A stretch of 46,235 nucleotides of DNA, taken from Paenibacillus sp. MAEPY2 (GTDB taxonomy: Bacteria; Bacillota; Bacilli; Paenibacillales; Paenibacillaceae). Below, piece by piece: positions 15,229 to 23,879 of this stretch (the stretch's first letter is position 1; every line of letters begins with the position of its first letter). The stretch is taken from the NCBI RefSeq assembly GCF_000499205.1, contig NZ_AWUK01000069.1, forward strand, positions 1-46,235, read 5' to 3'. Both the position numbers and the translations under genes were made by a program. Under the pieces are notes generated by a model. That model had not been told where the DNA came from. It worked only from the letters and a program-made list of their open reading frames with translations, and ran no database searches.

Positions 15229-16128
15229 ATGAATAAACGGAAACAAATGTTATTGGACTCTGCGCTTGTGCTCTTTGAGAAACATGGAGTGACCAGCACC
15301 TCCATACAAATGATCCTAGATGAGTCGGGTGTGTCCAAAGGAACATTTTATAAATTTTTTAGTTCGAAAGATGATTGTATTCTTGCTATTCTGGAGCAAC
15401 GTGTACAGGAAGACATGATGATTCGCAAAAATTTGGAGAGTCAAAGCTATGCTTCCGATTTTGATTTACTGGTGGATCAGATTATGATGCCGATGATTTT
15501 GCCTGAAAAACAGCGTGTTGTGGAGCTATTCTGGACAGGCTTTTATTCTGGAAAATGTGATGTGGCAAATCTGACTCGCATGCAGTTAAATTGGTTGTCA
15601 GAAAGACTGGTACAGGTATTTGGTGAAGAATTAAAACCCTTTGCTTTTGAAGGAGCTATTTTTTGTTTTGGCATGGTACATCAAATCTCAAATACGTGGA
15701 GAAATTTCCATCTCGACCAACCGGATTGGAGTCATCTTGTGCCAAAAGTGCTGAATTATATCGAAATTTTGCTTCGTTCCATGCTGGAAAGACAGGAGCA
15801 CATTATTGATTTTCCTAGTCTTTCGATGATTGCTCCAGATTCTAAAGACATTGCGCTGGATAAAAACAGCCTGATTGCAGGTCTTCAGAAATTCAGTTAT
15901 TCCATTCTCCAATCGGAAGTGTCTATTAAAGCAAAAGAATTAACAAAAGGGCTGCTTTCCTTAGTCGAGCAGAAAGAGATCAATATTTCCATGTTGGAAG
16001 TAACTCTACAGGCATTTCAGACGGAATTTGAATCGGGTTCTCTTCAAGGCGATGCAAGCAGGATTGTCAAGGATTGCAGATCATATCTCGAACAAATCAG
16101 GCGTGTCCCGATGGGGAGCACGAAATGA
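15229..16128 (+). CDS. TetR/AcrR family transcriptional regulator (long C-terminal domain)
   Basis: 299 residues. A clear N-terminal TetR helix-turn-helix spans 5-50 (TSTSIQMILDESGVSKGTFYKFFSSKDD). The C-terminal region of about 250 residues is longer than usual and ends in a helical, charged part. The ATG follows AGGGGGAAC. It is convergent with the DHA2 exporter gene and separated from it by a bidirectional terminator. The exporter has a closer divergent TetR partner, so the target of this one is unclear. Confidence 0.85.
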   Translation: MNKRKQMLLDSALVLFEKHGVTSTSIQMILDESGVSKGTFYKFFSSKDDCILAILEQRVQEDMMIRKNLESQSYASDFDLLVDQIMMPMILPEKQRVVELFWTGFYSGKCDVANLTRMQLNWLSERLVQVFGEELKPFAFEGAIFCFGMVHQISNTWRNFHLDQPDWSHLVPKVLNYIEILLRSMLERQEHIIDFPSLSMIAPDSKDIALDKNSLIAGLQKFSYSILQSEVSIKAKELTKGLLSLVEQKEINISMLEVTLQAFQTEFESGSLQGDASRIVKDCRSYLEQIRRVPMGSTK

Positions 16129-16184
16129 GACGATAACGAAGTTGATCTTACTTATGTGATAAGGCTATATTCATAATTCAATAC

Positions 16185-16238
16185 ACAAAAAGCGGCAGAT
16201 TGGACAAAGCTTAGGGTCCGGATCTGCCGCTTTTTTGT
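16185..16238. terminator. Bidirectional intrinsic terminator
   Basis: ACAAAAAGCGGCAGAT (16185-16200) pairs with ATCTGCCGCTTTTTTGT (16222-16238), with inner GAC/GTC pairing. A-runs on one side and T-runs on the other serve both convergent genes. Confidence 0.85.
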
Positions 16239-16286
16239 ATAAGGTACCAAGCACTCTACAAGATGCAATTCATGTAAATGCTATTT

Positions 16287-17789
16287 TTAATTTGTATTCA
16301 TGGAGACTTTTTGTCTTATAGGCTGTTTGGAATCGTCCTCTGTTGCCTGTTTGGTACGTTTAATGAAGAAGGAAAGTAACAATCCGAGAACAGCAATGCC
16401 GATAATGACAACGTAAGCATCATTAATTCCCTGAATCATGGACTCCATTCCCAACTGCTGCTTCGTTAATCCGTTGGCTGCACCCGTTGCAACCATATCT
16501 TGCGCATGTGTCATTGTACGACTGGTCATTACACTCACGAGTAATGAAGTACCAACTGCGCCAGCCACTTGTCTAACGGTATTGGATATCGCTGTACCGT
16601 GTGGTCCAAGTCGTGGTGGCAGCTGATTCAAACCTGCCGTTTGAATTGGCATCATGAGCAAGGCCATACCAATTCGGCGACCTGTTGACATTAATACCAG
16701 GTAGGTGTAGCTGGTAGAATCGGTTAAATCAATGAACCCGATAGTGGTTACGATTGTGATAACCATCCCGATAATCGCCAGCCATTTTGCGCCAAAACGG
16801 TCAAACAATCTACCCGTAATCGGCATCAGGAAGCCCATGACAAGCGCTCCTGGAAGAAGCAATAATCCGGACTCCAATGCAGTGTAACCCCGTGCATTTT
16901 GGAGGTATAACGGAAGCAGCATCATATCGGCATACATGATCATCGTGATCGCGATATTAATGATCGTGGTCAGAGAGAACATATTATACTTGAAGGCCCG
17001 CAGATCGAGCAGGGGATTTGCAGATGCAAGTTGTCTCCATGTGAATAGTCCAAGAGAAACAACTCCTGCTGCAAGGCATATGATGACTTCTGCACTTGAC
17101 CATCCCAGACTTCCCGCCCGGCTGAAGCCATACAGTAATGCACCAAATCCAATCGTGGACAGCAATACACTGAGTGTGTCGAATTTGGTATTGACTCGTT
17201 CCGATACATTTTTGAGGTATACAAACGCAAAACCAATAACGATAACAGTTAGTGGAATCATCCCGTAAAACATCGTTTGCCATGTGTAATTTTCAAGAAT
17301 ATAACCAGCAAGGGTCGGCCCAATCGCCGGAGCGAAAATGATGGCAAAACCGACCATGCCCATTGCGGCGCCCCTTTTCTCAGGAGTGAACAAGGTTAGA
17401 ATGACATGCATTAACAATGGCATGATAATACCAGCACCGGCTGCTTGAACCATACGCCCTGTCAGCAGTGTACCGAAATTACTCGCAAGGGCAGATATAA
17501 TCGTACCGATGAGGAAAATAAACATCGAAGCTTGAAATAATTGCCGTGTCGAGAAGCGTTGCATGAAATAGGCCGTGATGGGAATAAGTACACCATTCAC
17601 CAGCATGTAACCTGTTGTAAACCATTGGGCTGTTGCTGCTGAGATATTAAAATCACCCATCAGCTCCGGAGTTGCCACACTCATTACGGTTTGGTTCAAT
17701 GTGGCAAGAAATGCACCCAAAATCATAACAAACAGTATGGGGCCCTTTTTTACGTCATCTCTTTCTTTTAATCTAGCCTGGCTCAATCC
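16287..17789 (-). CDS. DHA2-family multidrug exporter (EmrB/QacA/LmrB-like, 14 TMS)
   Basis: About 500 residues, strongly hydrophobic, consistent with 14 membrane helices. The family N-terminus is visible: ILGAFLATLNQTVMSVATPEL, then TAQWFTTGYML and the motif C-type run in helix 5 (GFAIIFAPAIGPTLAG). These proton-driven exporters act on drugs and cationic dyes. TTG at 17789 is preferred because AAAGGA lies nine bases upstream; TTG at 17804 would add five residues but has no ribosome site. It is transcribed divergently from a TetR gene with palindromes just downstream of its promoter, the usual repressor/efflux arrangement. Substrate unknown; LmrB resemblance is family-level only. Confidence 0.9.
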   Translation of the reverse strand, partial: GLSQARLKERDDVKKGPILFVMILGAFLATLNQTVMSVATPELMGDFNISAATAQWFTTGYMLVNGVLIPITAYFMQRFSTRQLFQASMFIFLIGTIISALASNFGTLLTGRMVQAAGAGIIMPLLMHVILTLFTPEKRGAAMGMVGFAIIFAPAIGPTLAGYILENYTWQTMFYGMIPLTVIVIGFAFVYLKNVSERVNTKFDTLSVLLSTIGFGALLYGFSRAGSLGWSSAEVIICLAAGVVSLGLFTWRQLASANPLLDLRAFKYNMFSLTTIINIAITMIMYADMMLLPLYLQNARGYTALESGLLLLPGALVMGFLMPITGRLFDRFGAKWLAIIGMVITIVTTIGFIDLTDSTSYTYLVLMSTGRRIGMALLMMPIQTAGLNQLPPRLGPHGTAISNTVRQVAGAVGTSLLVSVMTSRTMTHAQDMVATGAANGLTKQQLGMESMIQGINDAYVVIIGIAVLGLLLSFFIKRTKQATEDDSKQPIRQKVSMNTN

Positions 17790-17822
17790 ATTCCATCCTT
17801 TCAATCCACACGTGACTAAATT

Positions 17823-17850
17823 TACAACGTGTTGTATAGTTTACATTGTA
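17823..17850. promoter_or_regulatory. Candidate TetR operators of the DHA2 exporter
   Basis: TACAAC-GT-GTTGTA (17823-17836) and TACA-T-TGTA (17842-17850) are adjacent inverted repeats with the same TACA/TGTA ends. They lie just downstream of the likely exporter transcription start, where a repressor would block transcription. Confidence 0.5.
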
Positions 17851-17858
17851 TCTATTGA

Positions 17859-17886
17859 ATTATATACATATTCCCGAAGAATACAA
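17859..17886 (-). promoter_or_regulatory. Promoter of DHA2 exporter gene
   Basis: On the minus strand: -35 TTGTAT (17886-17881), 16-bp spacer and -10 TATAAT (17864-17859). The operator-like palindromes at 17823-17850 overlap the start region. Confidence 0.55.
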
Positions 17887-18009
17887 TTTACGATTTTGGG
17901 TATTTTCGTTGCTTATTTTACGGAAAAATAAAATATGTAGTCTAATTCGCAAATAAACGACTGATCATTTAAAATTGTAATTTTTAAAATTTGAGGAGGG
18001 GATTTTGCG

Positions 18010-18615
18010 ATGAAAAACGAAAAGAAGTCTGCTACAGACCCTCGTATACTTCGTACGAGGCAGTTGATTCGTGATGCTTTTGTAGATCTTTTGCAGGAAA
18101 TGGACATCGAAAAATTGTCGGTCAATCGGATTGCAGAACGAGCGACGATCAACCGTGTGACCTTCTATCTGCATTATCGGGACATCACAGACATGATGGA
18201 GAAAATGGCGGACGAGATGATCGAGCACATTGAACGGATCGTGGACGAGTATGCTCCTCCGTTAGAGGATGCTGCCAAAGACGATGGTTGGCCTGTGCTT
18301 GTGAAATTGCTTGAACACTTTGCCGACCATTCCAAATTCTATCGTGTTGTTCTTGCATCCAGACGCACACCCATTTTTACGGAAAGGCTCTTGAAATTGT
18401 TAACGAGACTCGTATCGGCCAAGATTGAAAGTTTGGAGATAGGAAGTTCTCTTGCACAAGCGGGTATTCATAAGGAGATCGCCATCTGGTACAGTTCCTC
18501 AGCCCTGATAGGAACCATTGTATCCTGGCTTCGCAATGACATGCCCTATGCACCACATTTTCTTGCCAAACAGTTTTCTTTAATTCGGGCTTATTCTTAC
18601 AATGATTTGATATAA
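18010..18615 (+). CDS. TetR family regulator, probable repressor of the divergent exporter
   Basis: 201 residues. Helix-turn-helix near residues 15-60 (LSVNRIAERATINRVTFYLHYRD), with a C-terminal domain of the type in short-chain-alcohol/DhaS-like TetR proteins (WYSSSALIGTIVSWLRNDMP near 160-180). The ATG follows GAGGAGGGGA at a good distance. Its divergent placement with the DHA2 exporter and the palindromes between them suggest it represses that gene. It ends in a shared terminator with the next convergent gene. Confidence 0.88.
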   Translation: MKNEKKSATDPRILRTRQLIRDAFVDLLQEMDIEKLSVNRIAERATINRVTFYLHYRDITDMMEKMADEMIEHIERIVDEYAPPLEDAAKDDGWPVLVKLLEHFADHSKFYRVVLASRRTPIFTERLLKLLTRLVSAKIESLEIGSSLAQAGIHKEIAIWYSSSALIGTIVSWLRNDMPYAPHFLAKQFSLIRAYSYNDLI

Positions 18616-18616
18616 C

Positions 18617-18666
18617 CAAAAAAACATCCAACGATAGTCAGGATCAACTATACGCGGATGTCTTTT
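18617..18666. terminator. Bidirectional terminator
   Basis: ACATCC...GATAGT pairs with ACTAT...GGATGT, flanked by AAAAAA on the left and TCTTTT on the right. It is placed between two convergent genes. Confidence 0.65.
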
Positions 18667-18684
18667 CAACGGATTATAAAATGG

Positions 18685-19344
18685 CTATTCATCTGCCGGA
18701 GTTCGTAATATCATATACAGCCCAATGAGTGCTGCAAGAGCACCAAAAATAATACCTGACAGTCCATTGTAAAAGGTGGGATCTCCTTTGTATGTGAATG
18801 ACATAATCGCAGTTTGTGTTAAGGAAAGGGAAATCAAGGATGAGGAGAAATTTGTCAGCTTGATAGCTTCAATGACTGGCTCATTATTCCGTCTCGCCAT
18901 AATCGCGCCCCCAAGAGATACCGCAATTTCGGTAAAAGTAACGGCAGCTATAATGAAGGCAACATAGTGAGGATAATGTGTTCTGCTGCTTGCAACAAAT
19001 AATAATTTACTGCAATAAATGATGTACACCACACTTGAAGCGAGTACAATATTGCCTATAAATCGGTATGCAGCGTATTGTTTTTTTAGGATTTCCTCCG
19101 GGCTGGAATCATCAAGATTCGAGTCCTCATGTGCTTTTGCTGCGAAATACTTGGCAACAGCAATGCCGATATTATAGAAGGCGTTAATGCATAAAAAGAA
19201 AGAGAGGGAGTAGATCCCTAAGAATATTTTTCCAACTGCGATAAGGGCATTAAGTGGAATAGATAATTTTGCAAAGTAGACAATGCGATTATTTTTAACT
19301 TTAAAGACAGATTCTCCTCTATTCAATGGACGTATCCAATTCAC
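18685..19344 (-). CDS. Integral membrane protein, possibly degenerate CDF-like
   Basis: About 219 residues from a GTG at 19344, chosen because GGGAGGG lies six bases upstream. A longer reading to 19545 has no ribosome site. About five to six hydrophobic helices are visible (IPLNALIAVGKIFLGIYSLS, IGNIVLASSVVYIIYC, YVAFIIAAVTFTEIAVSLGG, GIIFGALAALIGLYMILR). The pattern of helices 1-2 recalls cation diffusion facilitators, but the metal-binding aspartates are not seen. I do not assign a function. A 10-bp palindrome, ACCATATGGT, lies upstream at 19410-19419. Confidence 0.6.
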   Translation of the reverse strand: MNWIRPLNRGESVFKVKNNRIVYFAKLSIPLNALIAVGKIFLGIYSLSFFLCINAFYNIGIAVAKYFAAKAHEDSNLDDSSPEEILKKQYAAYRFIGNIVLASSVVYIIYCSKLLFVASSRTHYPHYVAFIIAAVTFTEIAVSLGGAIMARRNNEPVIEAIKLTNFSSSLISLSLTQTAIMSFTYKGDPTFYNGLSGIIFGALAALIGLYMILRTPADE

Positions 19345-19666
19345 TGTATCCCTCCCGAACGAACCCATGTGCAAAAAAATGAACCTAGTGTTCAAGCATA
19401 CCATAGTAAACCATATGGTCCACGTATTCGGTTTAGACATGTTCATTCCTAGTGATATGGAACTACATAGCAGTAAACCAAATTTCTTCTTAATTTTCAT
19501 CATTAAATGTACGAATAGTATAAAAATACACCTTAAATTATACATATTATGAATTTAGTTCAAAAGTTTCATTTCAAATAATATACGATTGGTATAAAAT
19601 GGGTTGTGCGCTGAACTGTCAATTCATGTGCCGACAAAGAAAAATAGTTCGAGAGGCGGTGTTTGG
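19345..19666. other. Divergent intergenic region between membrane protein and P450 genes
   Basis: AT-rich, with no credible gene. ACCATATGGT at 19410-19419 is a perfect palindrome. GGTATAAAAT near 19591-19600 may be the P450 -10, but the -35 is poor. Upstream extensions of both flanking frames exist but lack ribosome sites. Confidence 0.4.
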
Positions 19667-20899
19667 ATGTACAAAGAAGTGATTCGTGTTCACGATATAA
19701 GCAATTTCCAGTCAAGATCGGAGGAGTTTTTCCCAATTCACTGGTTTCGGAAAATGTTGTCGGAGAAACCTGTCTACTATCATGAGGATACGGACACCTG
19801 GAATGTGTTCAGGTATGACGATGTTAAGCAGGTACTAAGCAATCATGAATTTTTCTCATCCGAAGGCTCAAGAACAACCATATCCGTTGGTGCCAAAAAC
19901 AAGGAAGGTACACCCCCGGACAAAATGAATATTTCGAGCATCGATCCCCCGCGCCATCAAAAAAGCCGTTCGCTGCTCTCTGCTGCTTTTACACCGCGCA
20001 GCCTGAAAAACTGGGAGCCACGGATTCGGAACATTGCAACTCAACTGGTCGAGGACATCGAGCTCGATACAACGATCGATATCGTACAAGCACTGGCAGC
20101 ACCATTGCCTTCAATGGTTATGGCTGATTTGTTGGGTATCCCACTAACAGACAGCCATCGCTTCAAAAGCTGGGTAGACATACTGTTTCAACCTGCAAAT
20201 AACGAAAATGCAGAGGAAATGGAACTGAAAAAGCAGGTCGCAGCGCAGGAGTATTACCAGTTCCTGTACCCTATTGTCGTTCAGAAACGGACACAGCCTG
20301 GTGACGATATCATTACGGATCTGCAGAAGGTGGATGTGGACGGCGAGAAATTTTCCGATGATGAGGTTGTTCGGACCACAATGCTTTTGCTCGGAGCCGG
20401 TATTGAAACAACCAGTCACATGGTATCCAGTACATTTTATTCTTTTCTCTATGATGACCCCAACCTGTATGTTCAATTAAGAGAGAACCCTGAGCTTGTC
20501 CCACTTGCAGTGGAAGAGATGCTTCGTTATCGATTTCATAATGCCAAGCGGCATCGGACGGTTAAGAAGGATAATGATCTGTTGGGTGTGCAACTGAAAA
20601 AAGGGGATGTTGTCATCTCATGGATGAGTGCGGCGAATATGGATGAGAACGTATTTGAGAATCCGTTCGAATTGAATATTCATCGTCCTAATAACAAAAA
20701 ACATCTAACCTTTGGAAATGGTCCACATTTCTGTCTGGGTGCTCCACTGGCGAGAATGGAATTAAGTGTTGCTTTGACCGCATTTGTAGAAAGGGTGCCC
20801 TTTATCGAATCGGTTGAATCATTTGAATTGGAAAACCATCTTACCGTCTCGGCTCCAGGTCAGTCCCTGACATACTTGCCCGTGAAGATTGGGCATTAG
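19667..20899 (+). CDS. Cytochrome P450
   Basis: 410 residues from the ATG at 19667 (GAGAGGCGG seven bases upstream; a longer reading from 19604 lacks a site). The oxygen-activating I-helix motif AGIETT is at 244-249. The K-helix ExxR is in EEMLR (283-287). The heme-thiolate signature is FGNGPHFCLGAPLA with Cys356. Soluble, of the bacterial CYP107/CYP109-like size. Such enzymes hydroxylate fatty acids, terpenes or polyketides using external ferredoxin/reductase, and none is encoded next to it. It stands alone between a small membrane-protein gene on either side and ends in a terminator. Confidence 0.95.
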   Translation: MYKEVIRVHDISNFQSRSEEFFPIHWFRKMLSEKPVYYHEDTDTWNVFRYDDVKQVLSNHEFFSSEGSRTTISVGAKNKEGTPPDKMNISSIDPPRHQKSRSLLSAAFTPRSLKNWEPRIRNIATQLVEDIELDTTIDIVQALAAPLPSMVMADLLGIPLTDSHRFKSWVDILFQPANNENAEEMELKKQVAAQEYYQFLYPIVVQKRTQPGDDIITDLQKVDVDGEKFSDDEVVRTTMLLLGAGIETTSHMVSSTFYSFLYDDPNLYVQLRENPELVPLAVEEMLRYRFHNAKRHRTVKKDNDLLGVQLKKGDVVISWMSAANMDENVFENPFELNIHRPNNKKHLTFGNGPHFCLGAPLARMELSVALTAFVERVPFIESVESFELENHLTVSAPGQSLTYLPVKIGH

Positions 20900-20926
20900 G
20901 AGAAAGGCGAATATCATACTTTTCAT

Positions 20927-20975
20927 ACAAAAAGCCGAGATTGGATGCTTAACAGCATCCGATCTGCGGCTTTTA
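20927..20975 (+). terminator. Terminator after P450 gene
   Basis: AAAAAGCCG...GGATGCT-TAAC-AGCATCC...CGGCTTTT: strong seven-pair apical stem and matching basal stem with minor mismatches between. Confidence 0.75.
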
Positions 20976-21171
20976 TATCGTTTAAGCCATTTGGTTTTGA
21001 TTCAACCGTGGCAGAGATTCAAGGGGATAATTCACGCAAGTAGGAGCTGCAGCAATGTTGGCTGAACATTCTCTTAAGCTAGAAATGATAATACATATGA
21101 CAAAACAGCTATTTAGGTGACAGAGTAGGGGAAGGATTTTACTGGTTACCATACAATTAAATATGAGAAAA

Positions 21172-21444
21172 TCACATTAGGGGAGGTGGAGATGACTCGA
21201 CGTGGTCTTCTTTCTGCGTCATGTGCTTATTTTCGTCAGGAGGGGAAAACGACCGGGCAAAATGCTGCTGCTCCTTCATGAGCAAATCGACTTTGTGGTG
21301 CAGATGGTCCAACTTTTTATTGTAATGCTTGTAGGTATAGAACCCAATTACAGCCTTGATCGCAAAAAAAATAACAGCTGCCGCAATAATCAAGATATAG
21401 TTAGAAGCAATATGCCTGATCCAGCTATTGATTTCATTTATCAC
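21172..21444 (-). CDS. Small single-pass membrane protein
   Basis: 90 residues from a GTG at 21444, supported by AAGGAAGG six bases upstream. One hydrophobic helix (YILIIAAAVIFFAIKAVIGFY, about 18-38) is followed by a basic, helical tail (LDHLHHKVDLLMKEQQHF) and a proline-rich end (SSPPPL). It probably sits in the membrane with a cytoplasmic tail. No family recognised. It is divergent from the ArsR-type regulator. Confidence 0.5.
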   Translation of the reverse strand: MINEINSWIRHIASNYILIIAAAVIFFAIKAVIGFYTYKHYNKKLDHLHHKVDLLMKEQQHFARSFSPPDENKHMTQKEDHVESSPPPLM

Positions 21445-21572
21445 GTATAACCTTCCTTTCGCTAGAAATGCAGAAATACAGATTAATCTATTCATTGCCT
21501 TAGTTACAGGAAAAATTACGTGGAAAATGTTCTCAAATGAGAGCTGAGGTACCAGGATTACACATGGTATCA

Positions 21573-21601
21573 TTGTGTTTATTCCTGTTATTCAGTAAAA
21601 T
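21573..21601 (+). promoter_or_regulatory. Probable promoter of the ArsR-type regulator
   Basis: TTGTGT at 21573-21578, a 17-bp spacer and TAAAAT at 21596-21601, ending 37 bp before the GTG start. Confidence 0.5.
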
Positions 21602-21638
21602 TATTTTTAATTTAACTTTTCCAAAGGAGAGCAGAATC

Positions 21639-22598
21639 GTGCTGGAACTTAGCTTTAACGACCCGGAAAAACTAGTAAGTGTCACTCACGCCTTGTCGAC
21701 TCGTTCCCGGATTGACATTCTCCAGCTTTTGAATGCAAACAAGCTAAACATTATCGAAATCGCCGAGGCGTTGAACCTGCCAGTGTCGACGGTAGCCAAC
21801 CATATTAAAGTGCTGGAGGCCGCCCATTTAATACATACAGAAATGCTTCCAGCTTCGCGCGGGGCCATGAAGGTTTGCAGCCGCAATTATGATGATATTC
21901 ATATTGCCTTGGACAGGGTGAGTTCCTTTCCCCAACGGGATACGAATGTCTATGAAGTTCATATGCCGATAGGGCATTACAGCGATTGTGAGGTTGCGCC
22001 AACATGTGGTATGGCGAGCACGGAGGAAATGATTCTGAAGGAAGACGACCCGGCAAGCTTTTATCATCCCAAGCATATTGATGCTCAGATCATCTGGCTG
22101 GCAAAAGGGTATCTGGAATATTTGCTTCCGATGGATATTCCGCAAGGTGCTACGATTGAAGCTTTGGAATTGTCCATGGAAATCTGTTCTGAAGTAGCAA
22201 CCTATAATAATGAGTGGCCTTCGGATATTTCCGTTTGGGTCAATGGCACTGAGATCGGGATGTGGACAAGTCCCGGAGATTTGGGTGACCGCCGTGGCAA
22301 ACTGAATCCGGCATGGTGGTCTGATGGTTCCACACAGTACGGCATTCTCAAAAAATGGCGAGTGGACGACAACAAGACCGTGCTGGACAAGGAGAAAATT
22401 TCGGATGTGTCCCTGTCCGATCTTCATCTCGAGGATAAACACAAGTTAAGATTACGAATTGGAATTCATCCGGATGCCAGACATCAAGGCGGTATGAATC
22501 TGTTCGGCAATGAATTCGGAGATCATGAACAGAACATTATGATGCAGGTAAAGTATACGATGAATGCGGGCGATAAGGATGCGAGATATGCCAAATAA
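21639..22598 (+). CDS. ArsR-type HTH regulator fused to a beta-rich sensor domain
   Basis: 319 residues from GTG at 21639, with AAAGGAGA properly spaced; the 34-residue upstream extension lacks a site. Residues about 12-75 are a winged helix (ALSTRSRIDILQLLNANKLNIIEIAEALNLPVSTVANHIKVLE). The remaining 240 residues are beta-rich, with repeated Trp (VWVNGTEIGMWTSPGD, NPAWWSDGSTQYG), and could bind a carbohydrate or another ligand. ArsR proteins are usually about 100 residues, so the long C-terminal module is distinctive. It heads a sugar-polymer locus whose next gene is a broken cupin/GH43 fusion, so it may regulate hemicellulose or arabinan use (inference). Confidence 0.82.
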   Translation: MLELSFNDPEKLVSVTHALSTRSRIDILQLLNANKLNIIEIAEALNLPVSTVANHIKVLEAAHLIHTEMLPASRGAMKVCSRNYDDIHIALDRVSSFPQRDTNVYEVHMPIGHYSDCEVAPTCGMASTEEMILKEDDPASFYHPKHIDAQIIWLAKGYLEYLLPMDIPQGATIEALELSMEICSEVATYNNEWPSDISVWVNGTEIGMWTSPGDLGDRRGKLNPAWWSDGSTQYGILKKWRVDDNKTVLDKEKISDVSLSDLHLEDKHKLRLRIGIHPDARHQGGMNLFGNEFGDHEQNIMMQVKYTMNAGDKDARYAK

Positions 22599-23555
22599 CG
22601 GTACCTCATTTATCGTGAGTATCGAGCGTTTCAAACCTCACTTGTTTCATCTGGAGCAGGGTGAGGGCTTATTCAAGTCCCATTCACATGCATATGATGA
22701 ACTCACACTTATACTGGATGGAGAAGGGTATTACAGTTCGCCTGAGCAGAATGTCAAAGTGGGTGCGGGTGACCTCATTATGATTCCGCCAGGGCTTCAT
22801 CACGGTTATGTGTGGGCACCGGAAATCCATTTTTTGAATGAAAAATGGTACATATACTATACGGCTAATGATGGTGGAGGGGACGATTCACGGCGAATTT
22901 GCGTACTGGAGAATGAAAGTTTAAATCCTATGGAAGGTGACTGGGTATGGAAGGGGGCACTGGAAACTCCTGTCCCCGGTCTGGATGGCACCGTGTTGAA
23001 GAGGGGGAGCGAGCTCTATTTTTTGTACGCAGGTTATGGTCATTTTCCGGACTATGGGTCAGCGATCTATATTATGCGGATGTCTGACCCTTATTCTATA
23101 ACGGGGGAGCATGTGCTGCTAACTGCGCCACCCTTTCTTGGGAAAAGCAAGGCGGAATGGCGATTAATGAAGGTCCGGTCACGCTGCATCGAAATGGACG
23201 CATTTTTCTGATTTACTCGGCAAGCACAACCTGGTCGGAAGATTATGCGCTGGGCATGCTGACCATGAATGAAGAGGATGATCCGATGTTGGCCTCATCA
23301 TGGACCAAATCCTTGCAGCCTGTTTTTCGAAAAAGTATTGAAAATAATGTATATGCCACAGGGCACAACAGTTTTACAACGTCACCGGATGGTCTGGAGG
23401 ACTGGATTGTATATCATGCTCTTCCTGCACCGGGTGCAGATACCGGTTTACGGGCAACGCGCATTCAAAAATTTGAATGGAACGGCGATGGAACACCTGA
23501 TTTTGGTGTGCCTTTCAGCGATGATCATGCCCTTCAAATTCCATCGGGAGAGTGA
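22588..23555 (+). pseudogene. Fusion pseudogene: AraC-type cupin domain joined to GH43, frameshifted
   Basis: The first about 75 residues (MPNNGTSFIVSIERF through MIPPGLHHGYVW) are the sugar-sensing cupin of an AraC regulator. The HTH half is missing. Without a break the frame continues as the middle of a GH43 glycosidase (WAPEIHFLNEKWYIYY, DGTVLKRGSELYFLY), matching the intact GH43 at 26111 from its residue 93 onward. The GH43 N-terminus with the nucleophile-positioning Asp and signal peptide is absent. Between about 23126 and 23138 the frame shifts, and the rest of GH43 (MAINEGPVTLHRNGRIFLIYS, then GHNSFTTSPDGLEDWI) continues in another frame to 23555. The junction near 22806-22821 implies a deletion that joined two genes. 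The start overlaps the ArsR gene end. Confidence 0.85.
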
Positions 23556-23819
23556 AACATAAGGCTCGAGAATCGTGTATAAGTGCGCCTATAGTTACAA
23601 GTATTTTGTAATTAAAAACAAACACAAGTGAATAATTTGATGGAAATGCGTGCGGTCATTCATGGAATAAAGCAATACTTCTATTGCAATTGAATTCATG
23701 TGAAGTGTATTAAATCAGCGGTATTTCAGCTATTTTACATTGATTTAGTTAGTTTTTTTATGTATCTTGTAGAAAAACAATCAGGAATGGCAAATGTATT
23801 TTGTTACAATAAATTAGAT

Positions 23820-23833
23820 TGAAAGCGTTGACA
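23820..23833 (+). promoter_or_regulatory. cre site (CcpA operator)
   Basis: TGAAAGCGTTGACA matches the cre consensus TGWAARCGYTWNCW at 13 of 14 positions. It overlaps the -35 box of the next promoter, so CcpA would repress when good sugars are present. This is consistent with the glycosidase genes downstream. Confidence 0.75.
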
Positions 23834-23856
23834 TCTAATTATTGTGTAACTATAAT
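23828..23856 (+). promoter_or_regulatory. Consensus sigma-A promoter of the glycosidase locus
   Basis: Exact TTGACA (23828-23833), exactly 17 bp, exact TATAAT (23851-23856). It would drive the solute-binding-protein remnant and, by read-through, GH2 and GH43. Confidence 0.85.
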
Positions 23857-23879
23857 TTGAGTCGAATACAGAACATTAC

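Noticed and set aside
22564..23211. A genuine new cupin-glycosidase two-domain enzyme
   Set aside because: The GH43 part lacks its catalytic N-terminus and continues in another frame after 23130, so a deletion scar is the simpler reading.
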